Shown: one piece after another, positions 1 to 12,899 of the stretch
Layout: each line of letters begins with the position of its first letter
Position numbering within the stretch: the first letter of the stretch is position 1
Assembly (NCBI GenBank): GCA_033398695.1
Contig: CM065802.1
Span: 140,974,096-141,038,095, forward strand
Source of the DNA: Orobanche coerulescens
Taxonomy: Eukaryota; Streptophyta; Magnoliopsida; Lamiales; Orobanchaceae
DNA length: 64,000 bases
Direction of reading: 5' to 3'
Program-made: the position numbers and the translations under genes
The notes under the pieces: generated by a model
The model's input: only the letters and a program-made list of their open reading frames with translations
Database searches by the model: none
What the model was told of the DNA's origin: nothing

Positions 1-993
1 AGAACACTATTGATCGGAAAACCCCAAAACCTACAATTTCCGTGAGGAACAACAATAACATGATTACTACGAGAACTACTACCAACATCAATGAAAACAT
101 ACGCCGAATCAATCGAAAGAAACTCATTGAAACATTTAATCGGACATTAAATATTTACGGTCCCTCAAGAATGTAAAAATCATCAACCGAGTTGAGCGAA
201 TCAGAGATATGGATATATAATCCATAGAATATATTTAACAACATCATTTAACAATAATCGATTCATCAAAACGGATGGAAAACCCAGATCAAGAACAAGA
301 CCCCAAAAAGTCAACTCTAGGGATTAAAGAAAATACATCGATCCGACGAAGAAAAATGGATTAGATGATGTTATAATCACCTAAGACCCTCCAAAATACC
401 TTTAGGTTGAGTGAAATCGGTCAAGAATCCGAACCTTAGGTGAAATCGCCCGTCCACCGCGAAAAGAGGAGAGAAATGAAGAAAAAATGCGGATAATGAA
501 CTGTTGTCCAGTATTTATACTAGACAGCTTAGCGTGCGCTAGCCACAATTTCTAGCGTGCGCTAACGAGTCTTGTGTCCAATTCAGTGGCTTCGGATGCT
601 TCTGCACCTTCCAGGTAACATGCGTTAATAAGGACAAATAGCGTGCGCTAAGACAGGCGATACTGTGCGTTAACCACAAGGATTAGCGTGCGCTATCGAG
701 ACTCCAGTCTTAGTCCAGTAGCTCCTGGACTACCTCTGAACTACCAGTTAGCGTGCGCTACCATACCCGTGGCACGCGCTAATCGCAGCACAGTAGCGTG
801 CACTACACCACTTAGTAGCGTCCGCTACACTACAATGAACCAAAACTCACGCAACGATCTGAATCGCAACCAAACACGTGTCAAACCAGTGTACACCCAA
901 ACATGGCACACTATCCCAAAGACATGGACAACAGCCATCTGCTAAGCCGTAGAAAAATTCAACGAAACTGGAACAAAGATATCGGGTAATACA
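1..993 (-). repeat. Element C, LTR 1 (cut by window start)
   Basis: This matches 5599-6592 and ends in the terminal ...taataca, followed by a polypurine-tract complement (ttctatcctcctaaaaataag). It contains the minus-strand TATA region near 511-520 and a palindrome array at 529-815. The outer 1.7 kb lies before the window. No gene: short ORFs here are chance frames across the array. Confidence 0.8.
529..815. promoter_or_regulatory. Palindrome array upstream of TATA, C LTR 1
   Basis: About ten copies of TAGCGTGCGCTA or one- to two-base variants (tgcgtta, tgcacta, cacgcgcta) are spaced 15-50 bp apart. On the minus strand they sit immediately upstream of the TATA-like stretch at 511-520, in the U3 promoter region. 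A hairpin-capable module (gtccag...ctggac, about 712-730) interrupts them. Function is inferred from position only. Confidence 0.6.
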
Positions 994-2469
994 TTCTATC
1001 CTCCTAAAAATAAGTTTCATCCCGAAATTCAAGAAGTAAAAAGTTCGGTGTAACTCGAATGCGTCTTCTCTTCACACGTAACCTTCTCGGCTACAATAAT
1101 CTCACCATATCCGACAATATGACTCGGATCCAATACACGAGTCTAAGCAACAATTATACCTATGAGCATGGTGAATCAAAATTGAGAAAGATGAGTTCGA
1201 AAATGAATGCTACGAAATTCAGGAAAATCCCGAGATGACCCAAACGTTTGAAAAACAAGTTTTGCGACCAAACTTAAGTGCGCAAGTTCATACCACGATT
1301 GAACATATAAAAATGAACTTATGGGAACAACTAACCATTACGAACTAGATCAACAGAAATCGATATTCACGCGAAAAAAAGAAATAAATTGTATCATCTC
1401 CGGATTACTCCAGAACAACTTTCAAATTCACCCGAAAACAAAAAGGGTAGAAAGAAATATGGCTTCTGCTGCGCAACTCCGATAAACAACCATTCGAAAT
1501 AACAGAAAATAAGATCGGAGGATAATTATACCGAGAATGACCAAAATAGTAAGATCATGGAATAATTCAAAATGATCACGAAACTGTTCGTTTTACAAAA
1601 TAAAAGAAAAAAGATGTGTCCTAAAAATCATGACGAGCACACGCAAGTCGCTAGAATCTAAAAAGGTACAATAAACGAAAAAAATAGGATTATCATTCTA
1701 CCCCCCTTAAAATAGGGATCGGTAGTATAAACAAAGAAAAACAACCACTTTGCTAGGCTTCCAAAACGTCACGAGCAATGAGTGAATGCGACAATCCTCG
1801 AAATGAAGGGTACAGACTAAGCAAGTATCTGGGATACGGGTCGAGGCGATACACATACATATGATCACGAGGAATCGAAGTGAAGACGTATGAGTTGGTA
1901 GATAAACACTCCAAAAGTTAGGAAAATTTTCAAAATTGATGAGACGTCTTGAAACCACGCTTCGAGTTTAAGTAAAATATTCAAGCTCATAACTCGTATA
2001 AAAAAGGTTAATTGCACTATTACGACCAATTGTTTCGAACCAAGTCTGCAAGGATCAAAATCAAATGTGAAAAGACCGTGATAATCTACAAAATCCGATA
2101 AAATAGCTCTGAATTTCGTTCGGAGTACGGTAAGTTGAGCAGAACAATGTAATTAAGATTTTCGAAAGGATCACAAATGAGTAATCAACAATAAAAAGTC
2201 ACCAACATGGAGATTAACACTAAAAGTTCGGTAATATGTTTCCCCATATTCCGAAGAAATTTCGACCCCGAAACTTAGAGCAACAAGAGTGGGAAATGCA
2301 AAGCAATGAAATGGAAAACAACCAAGTCACGATTATCGGGGACAGCAACAGTTTAGGACACATTACAATATCTTTACTTGCCAACGTTAGGCTCTTCAGG
2401 AGGAGAAGTAGGGGTTCGGGATACCCTCCGGTGATTTGCTCTAGTTGCCAATAGGGTGGCGTTCTTTGT

Positions 2470-2910
2470 CAATTCGGAGACTATCTCACAGTATTTCTTC
2501 CGATGACCTTCATACCCACACTGGTAACAAGTCAAAGGTAGAGAGGGACAATTTGCACGAACATACCCCTGAACGTTTCAGTTGAAACATCTCCCCGATT
2601 TACCGAAAGTCAATGATGCCGGCTTGGAATTCGCAGCATTCGCACCTATTCGCGAAGATGATGCGTTCGAAAGATGCGGGGGTTTGGAAACCTTAATTCC
2701 TTTGCCACCTAAGAATTTCCAAAATGTCTTCTGCCTCTTGACCTCGCTGGAAGGCTCAACCATTGAGGAGATTTTATAGGAAATCGTCTGATCTTGGTAC
2801 TCCTTCACCATGGCATGAATCGTTGTCGTACGGATCATATTACCGCTTCCACAATGATCCTCACATCCACATCCGCCAAGGCTCGACACATTAATACATG
2901 TAATTACCAC
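2470..2910 (-). pseudogene. gag: Decayed gypsy gag with zinc knuckles (C copy 1)
   Basis: Minus-strand translation contains EYQDQTISYKISSMVEPSSE, which corresponds to RQYQDKALAYDMKEAAVEKS in gypsy B gag. A basic linker follows, then two CCHC knuckles. The first is broken: its second Cys is a TGA stop and its His is Tyr (C-F-N-stop-N-V-Q-G-Y-V-R-A-N-C). The second is intact (CYQCGYEGHRKKYC). The capsid part upstream has decayed beyond recognition. Gag would form the particle and bind RNA; this copy cannot make a full protein. The stop is shared with the second unit. Confidence 0.7.
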
Positions 2911-3851
2911 TCAGCACAATTAAATAAACAATCACATAATAGCACCACAATTGTCCGCATAAGATTCAGTCAACATTCTCGAATGTCCAAAATAGGCAAC
3001 ACTAAAATGACAAGGAATTCGGGAAGCATGCGTACTATATACAAATCCGAGTGAGAACTCGTCATTACCCGAAAGCAGCACCATATGAGCCGTAAAATAA
3101 CTAGTGCTCACAGAGCGCAAAATTTTTGAAATTAAATTTTAGTCTTCTGACGAGGGCGATAATATCATACCTACACTTTATGAAAAAAAATCATTTGAAA
3201 AATAAGAGGGCGAGTCACGTTTCGCCCAATACTTACAAATATGTTTCTTTCATTGGAAGAGGAAGTTTTATTTCATACATTGATTTTAAAACTGTTTATA
3301 AATTATGTATAAAACAATTCATGAAGACGTCGTAACTAATTTGATTTGAGGTTCGCGTACCGAAAATTTAAAATCTTCCTTATTCAACCAAAATATTTAA
3401 TTTAAAACATTTGTATACCGAAATATGTGACCATTTGCTATGATGATATTAAATCGTAAGTTCTCAAATGTTCAAAAATTTCAAAACACCACTTTAAAAC
3501 GTTCGTGCATTGGATAAAACTAATATTTAAAAATTCACTACAATGAAATATAGAAATCGATGATGTACCCGATTTCGAAATACACAACATAACCATTATC
3601 ACCCGGACTGCACACGTAAAGTATACCCAAGGTAACAAAGTCACAACAAATTCCAGCCCCTCTATCAAAGTAAAACAAATTAACACAACATAATCACAAT
3701 ACACATGTGGGGGGACTTACAATCGGGAGACTTACAATCCCGGATCGCTTGAAGATGATGTTAGAACCACGATACCAATCACAAATCTGATGCGCGCGAC
3801 TTACGCAGGACATGGACTTGACCCAACTGCTTAGGTTTTTCGCAAACCTAA

Positions 3852-3863
3852 GCTCTGATACCA
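3852..3863 (-). other. Primer binding site, element C
   Basis: gctctgatacca on plus reads TGGTATCAGAGC on minus, the classic plant PBS complementary to the initiator Met-tRNA 3' end. It lies 5 bp inside the LTR boundary (LTR begins tataacacc at 3869). Confidence 0.85.
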
Positions 3864-3868
3864 TATTC

Positions 3869-6592
3869 TATAACACCCCCAGTTCGAACCGGAAATACTA
3901 CAGCTTCGTAGACCCTTCTCATAAGGATCTACCCGGCTAGATATATTAAATTACAACATACATATTTGACCACCGAAGTTAAATGATACGACAACAGAAC
4001 GACAAGGTCACTCAACAATACAACAGACCATCATGGTAAACAATCCCATATCAGGGATAAACTTTTAATGCATAAGAAAATAATAATACAACTACCACAA
4101 CATTACTCGCACCCATACAAGGGTGAATAAACAACAAAGATAGCCCTTAGTTAAAACAAAAACGAAAGAGAAAGACTTCGACTCGTGTGTGATTAGCATC
4201 GTTTCCATTCATCCTCTGTCAAGCCGATTCCATGACCGCTTCCGACCGGCACAACCTGAGCACATAATAGGCACCCACCCCCCGAGTACTCGGGGGTTAG
4301 CAAAATGGAATTTTCTAGTACAAGTACATAATATACAAGCCATACGGAAAATATTCACACCAATCCAAACGAGTCACAAATGCAACATGAATCACAAGAT
4401 CCACACATATCACTGAATTGTATTCACATACGCAAAAATGCCAATCATTCATGAAATCATTCATTCTCAAATGAGGAGTAAGAATATGGGATTTTGTAGA
4501 AATGCCCCAACGAGTCAAGAGAGATAGTTCAAGCTTTAAGAAATACCTTTGAAAACATTTTAATAAAATAGTTCGAAAGTGTCATTATTGACTCGGGCAG
4601 ATTTAAAGGATTCAAGAAGGTTCGAAAACCGAATAATAATACTTTAGAAAGTTATTTCAAAAATCATCTCGGGGTCTTTGACCCAAATTATGGAAACACT
4701 TTAGAAAGTAGTTTCAAAAATCTCTCGGGGTCCTTGACCCAAAACGCGCTTTCACAGTGAATTCCTGCTTAAGACCATCAATGATTAATTAATCTTCGGA
4801 GATCTCGTCAAAACTCCTTGGTCGCTTAATCCTTGATTTTCTACTGATACCAATATTTTCGAAGATGTTTGAAACTGATTTAAAAAGCACAGTTCCATTC
4901 GGTATCATGGTCTTAGCTATCACACAAGTATCCTCTGCTCTGAAGCCTGCCAGGAGCCTCCACTGAAACACCTGTGCACCGGCGTTCACTACACTGTGGT
5001 GGCCGCGCCGTTGTACATGTCGCTGCGACGGCGTCACTCCCGCGAGAGCCGCCCCTTGAAACGCGCATTAGGCAACACCGCCGTTCCACCATCCATAGGA
5101 GTCACCCATTGCAGCATACACAGACCGGAGTACACATCTCTGCCCTCCGCGGCTTCGAATATGACGTAACACACAAGCAAATATTCACGCTGGCAAACTA
5201 CACAAGATTCAACCAACATTTCATACAGTCTCATCCACATGATAGAGACAAGTCACATACCAATTCACATCCACAAAATCTCTCGAACAATCAATATTGC
5301 AACTAGTTCACACACAACAATATCACGACAAGTCACAAAGTCATGAGGGTTTCATACCCCAGTTCACACACATCAATATCACGACAAGTCACAAAGTCGA
5401 ATGTACTCGGAGCAAACACCACTAGAATCACACAACACATCCTTTGACTCTAATAACCCTTGAGTAACGGAGTTCACCTATATCACACAAATATTCATTC
5501 ATAATAAAATGGTACACACTTATTCACGTAACGATTTTAGAGGAATATAATTCGTATGACAAGGTACTTGCCTCGGTAATCGCTCGTTGATACTCCGAAG
5601 AACACTATTGATCGGAAAACCCCAAAACCTACAATTTCCGTGAGGAACAACAATAACATGATTACTACGAGAACTACTACCAACATCAACGAAAACATAC
5701 GCCGAATCAATCGAAAGAAACTCATTGAAACATTTAATCGGACATTAAATATTCACAGTCCCTCAAGAATGTAAAAATCATCAACCGAGTTGAGCAAATC
5801 AGAGATATGGATATATAATCCATAGAATATGTTTAACAACATCATTTAACAATAATCGATTCATCAAAACGAATGGAAAACCCAGATCAAGAATAAGACC
5901 CCAAAAAGTCAACTCTAGGGATTCAAGAAAATACCTCGATCCGACGAAGAAAAATAGATTAGATGATGTTATAATCACCTAAGACCCTCCAAAATACCTT
6001 TAGGTTGAGTGAAATCGGTCAAGAATCCGAACCTTAGGTGAAATCGCCCGTCCACCGCGAGAAGAGGAGAGAAATGAAGAAAAAATGCGGATAATGAACT
6101 GTTGTCCAGTATTTATACTAGACAGCTTAGCGTGCGCTAGCCACAATTTCTAGCGTGCGCTAACGAGTCATGTGTCCAGTTCAGTGACTTCTGGATAGTT
6201 CTGCACCTTCCAGGTAACATGCGTTAATAAAGACAAATAGCGTGCGCTAAGAGAGGCGATACCATGTGTTAACCACAAGGATTAGCGTACGCTATCGAGA
6301 CTCCAGTCTTAGTCCAGTAGCTCCCGGACTACCTCTGAACTACCAGTTAGCGTGCGCTACCATACCCGTGGCACGCGCTAATCGCAGCACAGTAGCGTGC
6401 ACTACACCACTTAGTAGCGTCCGCTACACTACAATGAACTAAAACTCACGCAACGATCTGAATCGCAACCAAACACATGTCAAACCAGTGTACACCCAAA
6501 CATGGCACACGATCCCAAAGACATGGACAACAGCCATCTGCTAAGCCGTAGAAAAATTCAACGAAACTGGAACAAAAATATCGGGTAATACA
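3869..6592 (-). repeat. Element C, LTR 2 (complete, shared by two units)
   Basis: It runs from tataacacccc (canonical TGTAACACCCC with one change) to ...taataca, about 2.72 kb. In minus-strand order it has U3 with a palindrome array (6128-6412), a TATA-like box near 6109-6118, and a transcribed part with a duplicated ~50-bp minisatellite (4640-4745, 'ctcggggtc..tgaccc'), a second duplication (5297-5400) and a perfect 18-bp palindrome at 4279-4296 beside the conserved ggggttagc/ctagtacaagta block. No gene. Confidence 0.85.
6128..6412. promoter_or_regulatory. Palindrome array upstream of TATA, C LTR 2
   Basis: Same array as in LTR 1 with a few private changes (for example tagcgtacgcta replacing tagcgtgcgcta near 6282). 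The TATA-like stretch at 6109-6118 lies immediately downstream on the minus strand. Confidence 0.6.
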
Positions 6593-9464
6593 TTCTATCC
6601 TCCTAAAAATAAGTTTCATCCCGAAATTCAAGAAGTAAAAAGTTCGGTGTAACACGAATGCGTCTTCTCTTCACACGTAACCTTCTCTGCTATAATAATC
6701 TCACCATATCCGACAATATGACTCGGATCCAATACACGAGTCTAAGCAACAATGACACCTATGAGCATGGTAAATCAAAATTGAGAAAGATGAGTTCGAA
6801 AATGAATGCTACGAAATTTAGGAAAATCCCGAGATGACCCAAACGTTTGAAAAACAAGTTTTGCGACCAAACTTAAGTGCGCAAGTTCATACCACGATTG
6901 AACATATAAAAATGAACTTATGGGAACAACTAACCATTACGAACTAGATCAACAGAAATCGATACTCACGCGAAAAAAAGACATAAATCGTATCATCTCC
7001 GGATTACTCCAGAACAACTTTCAAATTCACCCGAAAACAAAAAGGGTAGAAAGAAATATGGCTTCTGTTGCGCAACTCTGATAAACAACCATTCGAAATA
7101 CCAGAAAATAAGATCGGAGGATAATTATACCGAGAATGACCAAAATAGTAAGATCATGGAATAATTCAAAATGATCACGAAACTGTTCGTTTTACAAAAT
7201 AAAAGAAAAAAGATATGTCCTAAAAATCATGACGAGCACACGCAAATCGCTAGAATCTGAAAAGGTACAAGAAACGAAAAAAATAGGATTATCATTCTAC
7301 CCCCCTTAAAATAGGGATCGGTAGTATAAACAAAGAAAAACAACCACTTTGCTAGGCTTCCAAAACGTCACGAGCAATGAGTGAACGCGACAATCCTCGA
7401 AATGAAGGGTACAGACTAAGCAAGTATCTGGGATACGGGTCGAGGCGATACACATACATATGATCACGAGGAATCGAAGTGAAGACGTATGAGTTGGTAG
7501 ATAAACACTCCAAAAGTTAGGAAAATTTTCAAAATTGATCAGACGTCCTGAAACCACGCTTCGAGTTCAAGTAAAATATTCAAGCTCATAACTCGTATAA
7601 AAAAGGTTAATTGCACTATTAGGACCAATTGTTTCGAACCAAGTCTGCAAGGATCAAAATCAAATGTGAAAAGACCGTGATAATCTACAAAATCCGATAA
7701 AATAGCTCTGAATTTCGTTCGTAGGACGGTAAGTTGAGCAGAACAATGTAATTAAGATTTTCGAAAGGATCACAAATGAGTCATCAACAATAAAAAGTCA
7801 CCAACATGGAGATTAATAGTAAAAGTTCGGTAATATGTTTCCCCATATTCTGAAGAAATTTCGACCCCGAAACTTAGAGCAACAAGAGTGGGAAATGCAA
7901 AGCAATGAAATGGAAAACAACCAAGTCACGATTATCGGGGACAACAACAGTTTAGGACACATTACAATATCTTTACTTGCCAACGTTAGGCTCTTCAGGA
8001 GGAGAAGTAGGGGTTCGGGATACCCTCCGGTGATTTGCTCTAGTTGCCAATAGGGTGGCATTCTTTGTCAATTCGAAGACTATCTCACAGTATTTCTTCC
8101 GATGACCTTCACACCCACACTGGTAACAAGTCAAAGGTAGAGAGGGACAATTTGCACGAACATACCCCTGAACGTTTCAGTTGAAATATCTCCCCGATTT
8201 ACCTAAGTCAATGATGCCGGCTTGGAATTCGCAGCATTCGCACCTATTCGCGAAGATGATGCATTATAAAGATGCGGGGGTTTGGAAACCTTAATTCCTT
8301 TGCCACCTAAGAATTTCCAAAATGTCTTCTGCCTCTTGACCTCGCTCGAAGGCTCAACCACTGAGGAGATTTTATAGGAAATCGTCTGATCTTGGTACTC
8401 CTTCACCGTGGCATGAATCGTTGTCGTACGGATCATATTACCGCTTCCACAACGATCCTCACATCCACATCTGCCAAGGCTCGACACATTAATACATGTA
8501 ATTACCACTCAGCACAATTAAATAAACAATCACATAATAGCACCGCAATTGTCCGCATAAGATTCAGTCAACATTCCCGAATGTCCAAAATAGGCAACAC
8601 TAAAATGACAAGGAATTCGGGAAGCATGCGTACTATATACAAATCCGAGTGAGAACTCGTCATTACCCGAAAGCAGTACCATATGAGCCGCAAAATAACT
8701 AGTGCTCACAGAGCGCAAAATTTTTGAAATTAAAATTTAGTCTTCTGACGAGGGCGATAATATCATACCTACACTTTATGAAAAACAATCATTTGAAAAA
8801 TAAGAGGGCGAGTCACGTTTCGCCCAATACTTACAAATATGTTTCTTTCATTGGAAGAGGAAGTTTTATTTCATACATTGATTTTAAAACTGTTTATAAA
8901 TTATGTATAAAACAATTCATGAAGACGTCGTAACTAATTTGATTTGAGGTTCGCGTCGAAAATTTAAAATCTTCCTTATTCAACCAAAATATTTAATTTA
9001 AAAGATTTGTCTACCAAAATATGTGACCATTTTCTATGATGATATTAAATCGTAAGTTCTCAAATGTTCAAAAATTTCAAAACACCACTTTAAAACGTTC
9101 GTGCATTGGATAAAACTAATATTTAAAAATTCACTACAATGAAATATATAAATCGATGATGTACCCGATTTCGAAATACACAACATAACCATTATCACCC
9201 GGACCGCACACGTAAAGTATACCCAAGGTAACAAAGTCACAACAAATTCCAGCCCCTCTATCAAAGTAAAACAAATTAACACAACATAATCACAATACAC
9301 ATGTGGGGGGACTTACAATCAGGAGACTTACAATCCCGGATCGCTTGAAGATGATGTTAGAACCACGATACCAATCACAAATCTGATGCGCGCGACTTAC
9401 GCAGGACATGGACTTGACCCAACTGCTTAGGTTTTTCGCAAACCTAAGCTCTGATACCATATTC
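6593..9464 (-). mobile_element. Element C internal region, copy 2
   Basis: A near-identical copy of 994-3868, including the pol-tail remnant, the second PPT-like tract (about 7295) and the gag remnant. It ends at a PBS complement at 9448-9459. Differences from copy 1 are scattered substitutions and one- to two-base indels, so the duplication is fairly recent. Confidence 0.75.
8068..8508 (-). pseudogene. gag: Decayed gypsy gag with zinc knuckles (C copy 2)
   Basis: Same remnant as at 2470-2910. It shares the TGA in place of the second knuckle cysteine and the Tyr for His. It adds a first-Cys-to-Tyr change and a small frameshifting deletion just upstream (near 8205). The second knuckle C-Y-Q-C...H...C is still readable. 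The shared stop shows that gag was already defective before the array formed. Confidence 0.7.
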
Positions 9465-11354
9465 TATAACACCCCCAGTTCGAACCGGAAATACTACAGC
9501 TTCATAGACCCTTCTCATAAGGATCTACCCGGCTAGACATATTAAATTACAACATACATATTTGACCACCGAAGTCAAATGATACGACAACAGAACGAGA
9601 AGGTCACTCAACAATACAACAGACCATCATGGTAAATAATCCCATATCAAGGATAAACTTTTAATGCATAAGAAAATAATAATACAACTACCACAACATT
9701 ACTCGCACCCATACAAGGGTTAATAAACAACAAAGATAGCCCTTGGTTAAAACAAAAACGAAAGAGAAAGACTTCGACTCATGTGTGATTAGCATCGTTT
9801 CCATCCATCCTCTGTCAAGCCGATTCCATGACCGCTTCCGACCAGCACAACCTGAGCACATAACAGGCACCCACCCCCCGAGTACTCGGGGGTTAGCAAA
9901 ATGGAATTTTCTAGTACAAGTACATAATATACAAGCCATACGGAAAATATTCACACCAATCCAAATGAGTCACAAATGCAACATGAATCACAAGATCCAC
10001 ACATATCACTGAACTGTATTCACATACGCAAAAATACCAATCATTCATGAAATCATTCATTCTCAAATGAGGAATAAGAATATGGGATTTTGTAGAAATG
10101 CCCCAACGAGTCAAGAGAGATAGTTCAAGCTTTAAGAAATACCTTTGAAACCATTTTAATAAAATAGTTCGAAAGTGTCATTATTGACTCGGGCGGATTT
10201 AAAGGATTCAAGAAGGTTCGAAAACCGAATAATAATACTTTAGAAAGTTATTTCAAAAATCATCTCGGGGTCTTTGACCCAAATTATGGAAACACTTTAG
10301 AAAGTAGTTTCAAAAATCTCTCGGGGTCCTTGACCCAAAACGCTCTTTCACGGTGAATTCCTGCTTAAGACCATCAATGATTAATTAATCTTCGGAGATC
10401 TCGTCAAAACTCCTTGGTCGCTTAATCCTTGATTTTCTACTGATACCAATATTTTCGAAGATGTTTGAAACTGATTTAAAAGGCACAGTTCCATTCGGTA
10501 TCATGGTCTTAGCTATCACACAAGTATCCTCTGCTCTGAAGCCTGCCAGGAGCCTCCACTGAAACACCTGTGCACCGGCGTTCACTACACTGTGGTGGCC
10601 GCGCCTTTGTACATGTCGCTGCGCCGGCGTCACTCCCGCGAGAGCCGCCCCTTGAAACGCGCATTAGGCAACACCGCCGTTCCACCATCCATAGGAGTCA
10701 CCCATTGCAGCATACACATACCGGAGTACACATCTCGGCCCTCCGCGGCTTCGGATATGACGTAACACACAAGCAAATATTCACGCTGGCAAACTACACA
10801 AGATTCAACCAACATTTCATACAGTCTCATCCACATATGATCGAGACAAGTCACATAACAATTCACATCCACAGAATCTCTCGAACAATCAATATTACAG
10901 CCGGTTCACACACATCAATATCACGACAAGTCACAAAGTCATGAGGGTTTCATACCCCAGTTCACACACATCAATATCACGACAAGTCACAAAGTCGAAT
11001 GTACTCAGAGCAAACACCACTAGAATCGCACAACACATCCTTTGACTCTAATAACCCTTGAGTAACGGAGTTCACCTATATCACACAAATATTCATTCAT
11101 AATAAAATGGTACACACTTATTCACGTAAGGATTTTAGAGGAATATAATTCGTATGACAAGGTACTTGCCTCGGTAATCGCTCGTTGATACTCCGAAGAA
11201 CACTACTGATCGGAAAACCACAAAACCTATAATTTCCGCGAGGAACAACAATAACACGATTACTACAAGAACTACTACCATATCAACGGAAATGTACGCC
11301 GAATCAATCGAAAGAAACCCATTGAAACATTTAATCGGACTTAAATGTTCACGG
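9465..11354 (-). repeat. Element C, LTR 3, first part (interrupted)
   Basis: Begins tataacacccc after a PBS complement and matches LTR 2 up to 'catttaatcgg..ttaaatgttcacgg', where copia-1 begins. The last 169 bp of this LTR reappear at 40579-40747. The stretch equivalent to 161-824 of LTR 1, which includes the palindrome array, is missing. Confidence 0.8.
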
Positions 11355-12827
11355 TGTTCGAATATAAAACGCAGCGGAAACGATATTGAATTAAGAGGTT
11401 TGTTTGGTTTTATAAACTAACCAACATAAATAGCGGATCTATTTAGGCTTGTCAATTCATTAACTAAACAGATTAATAAATAATTTAAATACACATATTT
11501 ACGTAGTTCATGTGATAATTCATACTTTTGAAGCGAAGTGGTAGAAAATCCCTTTGGGTCGATCGAACTACTCCTCGTACTCCTCCTTGATCTTCTTGTA
11601 TTTCTACCTCAAGATCTTCTAGTTTATGTCCCGCCTATGATCCAGATGTTGTGTGGGCAATAATCTACCAGATCAAAACTTGGACTGCAGTATGGGATCG
11701 GTCGAATTTCTCCAAGAAATACCTCACGAACTTTTCTCTCTATTTTTCTTGAATATTTGTGTATTTAGAAAAATATTGTGTTAGCTAAATTATGAAATCC
11801 AAGACACAAGTCAAGATCCACAATTAAACACAAAATAGAAAAAAAATCGGAAATTCTTGTTCAAGAGGAGTGTAAAAATCGGCCAACACCATAGTCCTAT
11901 TTATAGGTGTTATGGGCTACTCTAGGGACCTTAATGTGGATAAGGTAAGGACTTTCAATAGATCTCATCTTACCATATTAGGACTCTTCCTAATATAATG
12001 AGTCTATTAATATCAACTTAGTATTGCACTTCCTACCAAAATCTCAAATTACGAAATTGGGCTCCTTTTTGAATTAATTATTTCCCGTGTTTAAGATATC
12101 CCTTATCCATTAATTAATTTAAGCTACTGACAGCTTTTAATTAATTAAGATATTATACATGAGTATACCACTCGATCTTTATTAGTATATCAGAAAATTA
12201 ATTCCACCTGCAGGGTTTAATATAATAATCCTTTCGAGTGCCTCAAGGGACATGATCAACCTGACTGGTCGGGACACGATTTCTAGCTATAATATTAATT
12301 ATCATATAAATAATAATGTTGCCCAAAATATCGAGCATATTGAGTCAATCATTTTGGCTCTCACCCATGATAAATCAAAGAAATAAATAATATGTATATA
12401 TAATTAAATATTAATCACTAGAATTAAGAAATAATAATTGTCCGAGATGTACGTTTTTCTTGTAGTCAATACAGAAGAATCGATCTCACCTCGATCCTGT
12501 TCAACGTATACCGAATACGCTAGTATATGCTAATGGTCAAGACCAACCAATCTCAAACACATACTACAACCTCTCACACAACAGTCTAATGTTATATAGA
12601 CTGTGAACTAATTATTACTATATAAGGAACCGATAATGTAATCTTGGGTGTTATTCGACACACCACATTATCTACAATGTAAATCAATTAGACGACATTT
12701 TCATAACCATAACGTGAATAAATATGCAAAACATGTGATGAAATGAATTAAATATTCTCATAGAAAAAGACCATGGAAATTAGGTAATACAAGCATAAAG
12801 TATGCTTTAATGTATACAACCCTAACA
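11355..12827 (-). repeat. Copia-1 3' LTR
   Basis: 1473 bp, from tgttcgaatataaaacg to ...accctaaca, so it has TG...CA ends. AT-rich, without ORFs of interest. The first ~530 bp match 36175-36710. Its left neighbour is C LTR sequence. Confidence 0.85.
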
Positions 12828-12840
12828 ATCTCCCACTTAT
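12828..12840 (-). other. Polypurine tract of copia-1
   Basis: Minus strand reads ATAAGTGGGAGAT immediately before the LTR start TGTTAGGG. The same tract (AAGTGGGAGAT) precedes the copia-2 3' LTR at 33190-33200. Confidence 0.8.
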
Positions 12841-12894
12841 ACTCAAAGCATGCTTTTGAAGTATACTATCTAGACTATGTCTATCTATCCCCCA

Positions 12895-12899
12895 CTTAT
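12895..12899. repeat. Target site duplication of gypsy A (left)
   Basis: CTTAT directly before the LTR start TGTAACACCC; the same five bases follow the other LTR at 23115-23119. The flanks join as copia-1 sequence close to its purine tract. Confidence 0.9.

Larger units (their letters stand above)
994..3868 (-). mobile_element. Element C internal region, copy 1
   Basis: The region is bounded by a purine-tract complement at its left and the PBS complement at 3852-3863. From about 1020 to 1190 it still aligns with the chromodomain end of gypsy A pol (shared 'ctcaccata...cga...atgact' pattern). A second PPT-like tract (ttctacccccctt) occurs at about 1696. A decayed gag lies at 2470-2910. Protease, RT, RNase H and integrase core are absent. 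Positions 1200-1690, 1960-2230 and 2910-3850 show no recognisable coding sequence. Confidence 0.7.
1..11354 (-). mobile_element. Tandem gag-only Ty3/gypsy element C (LTR-int-LTR-int-LTR)
   Basis: Two near-identical units of about 5.6 kb lie head to tail: position 1 matches 5599, and a third start at 11197 runs to 11354. Each unit is one LTR of about 2.72 kb plus an internal part of about 2.87 kb. The order is partial LTR (1-993), internal (994-3868), LTR (3869-6592), internal (6593-9464), LTR (9465-11354, continuing at 40579-40747). Minus-strand orientation is shown by PBS complements (gctctgatacca) just left of each LTR start. The internal part holds decayed gag and pol-tail remnants only, so the element is non-autonomous. 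Neighbouring units sharing an LTR is the product expected from unequal LTR recombination between copies. Copia-1 interrupts the third LTR at 11354. Confidence 0.85.

Noticed and set aside
529..815. Satellite or centromeric repeat
   Set aside because: The motif is confined to one LTR interval of a few hundred bp and never forms a regular-length tandem monomer.
2236..2454. 72-codon plus-strand ORF repeated at 7835
   Set aside because: It is antisense to element C, duplicated with the 5.6-kb unit; the minus strand shows the gag tail.
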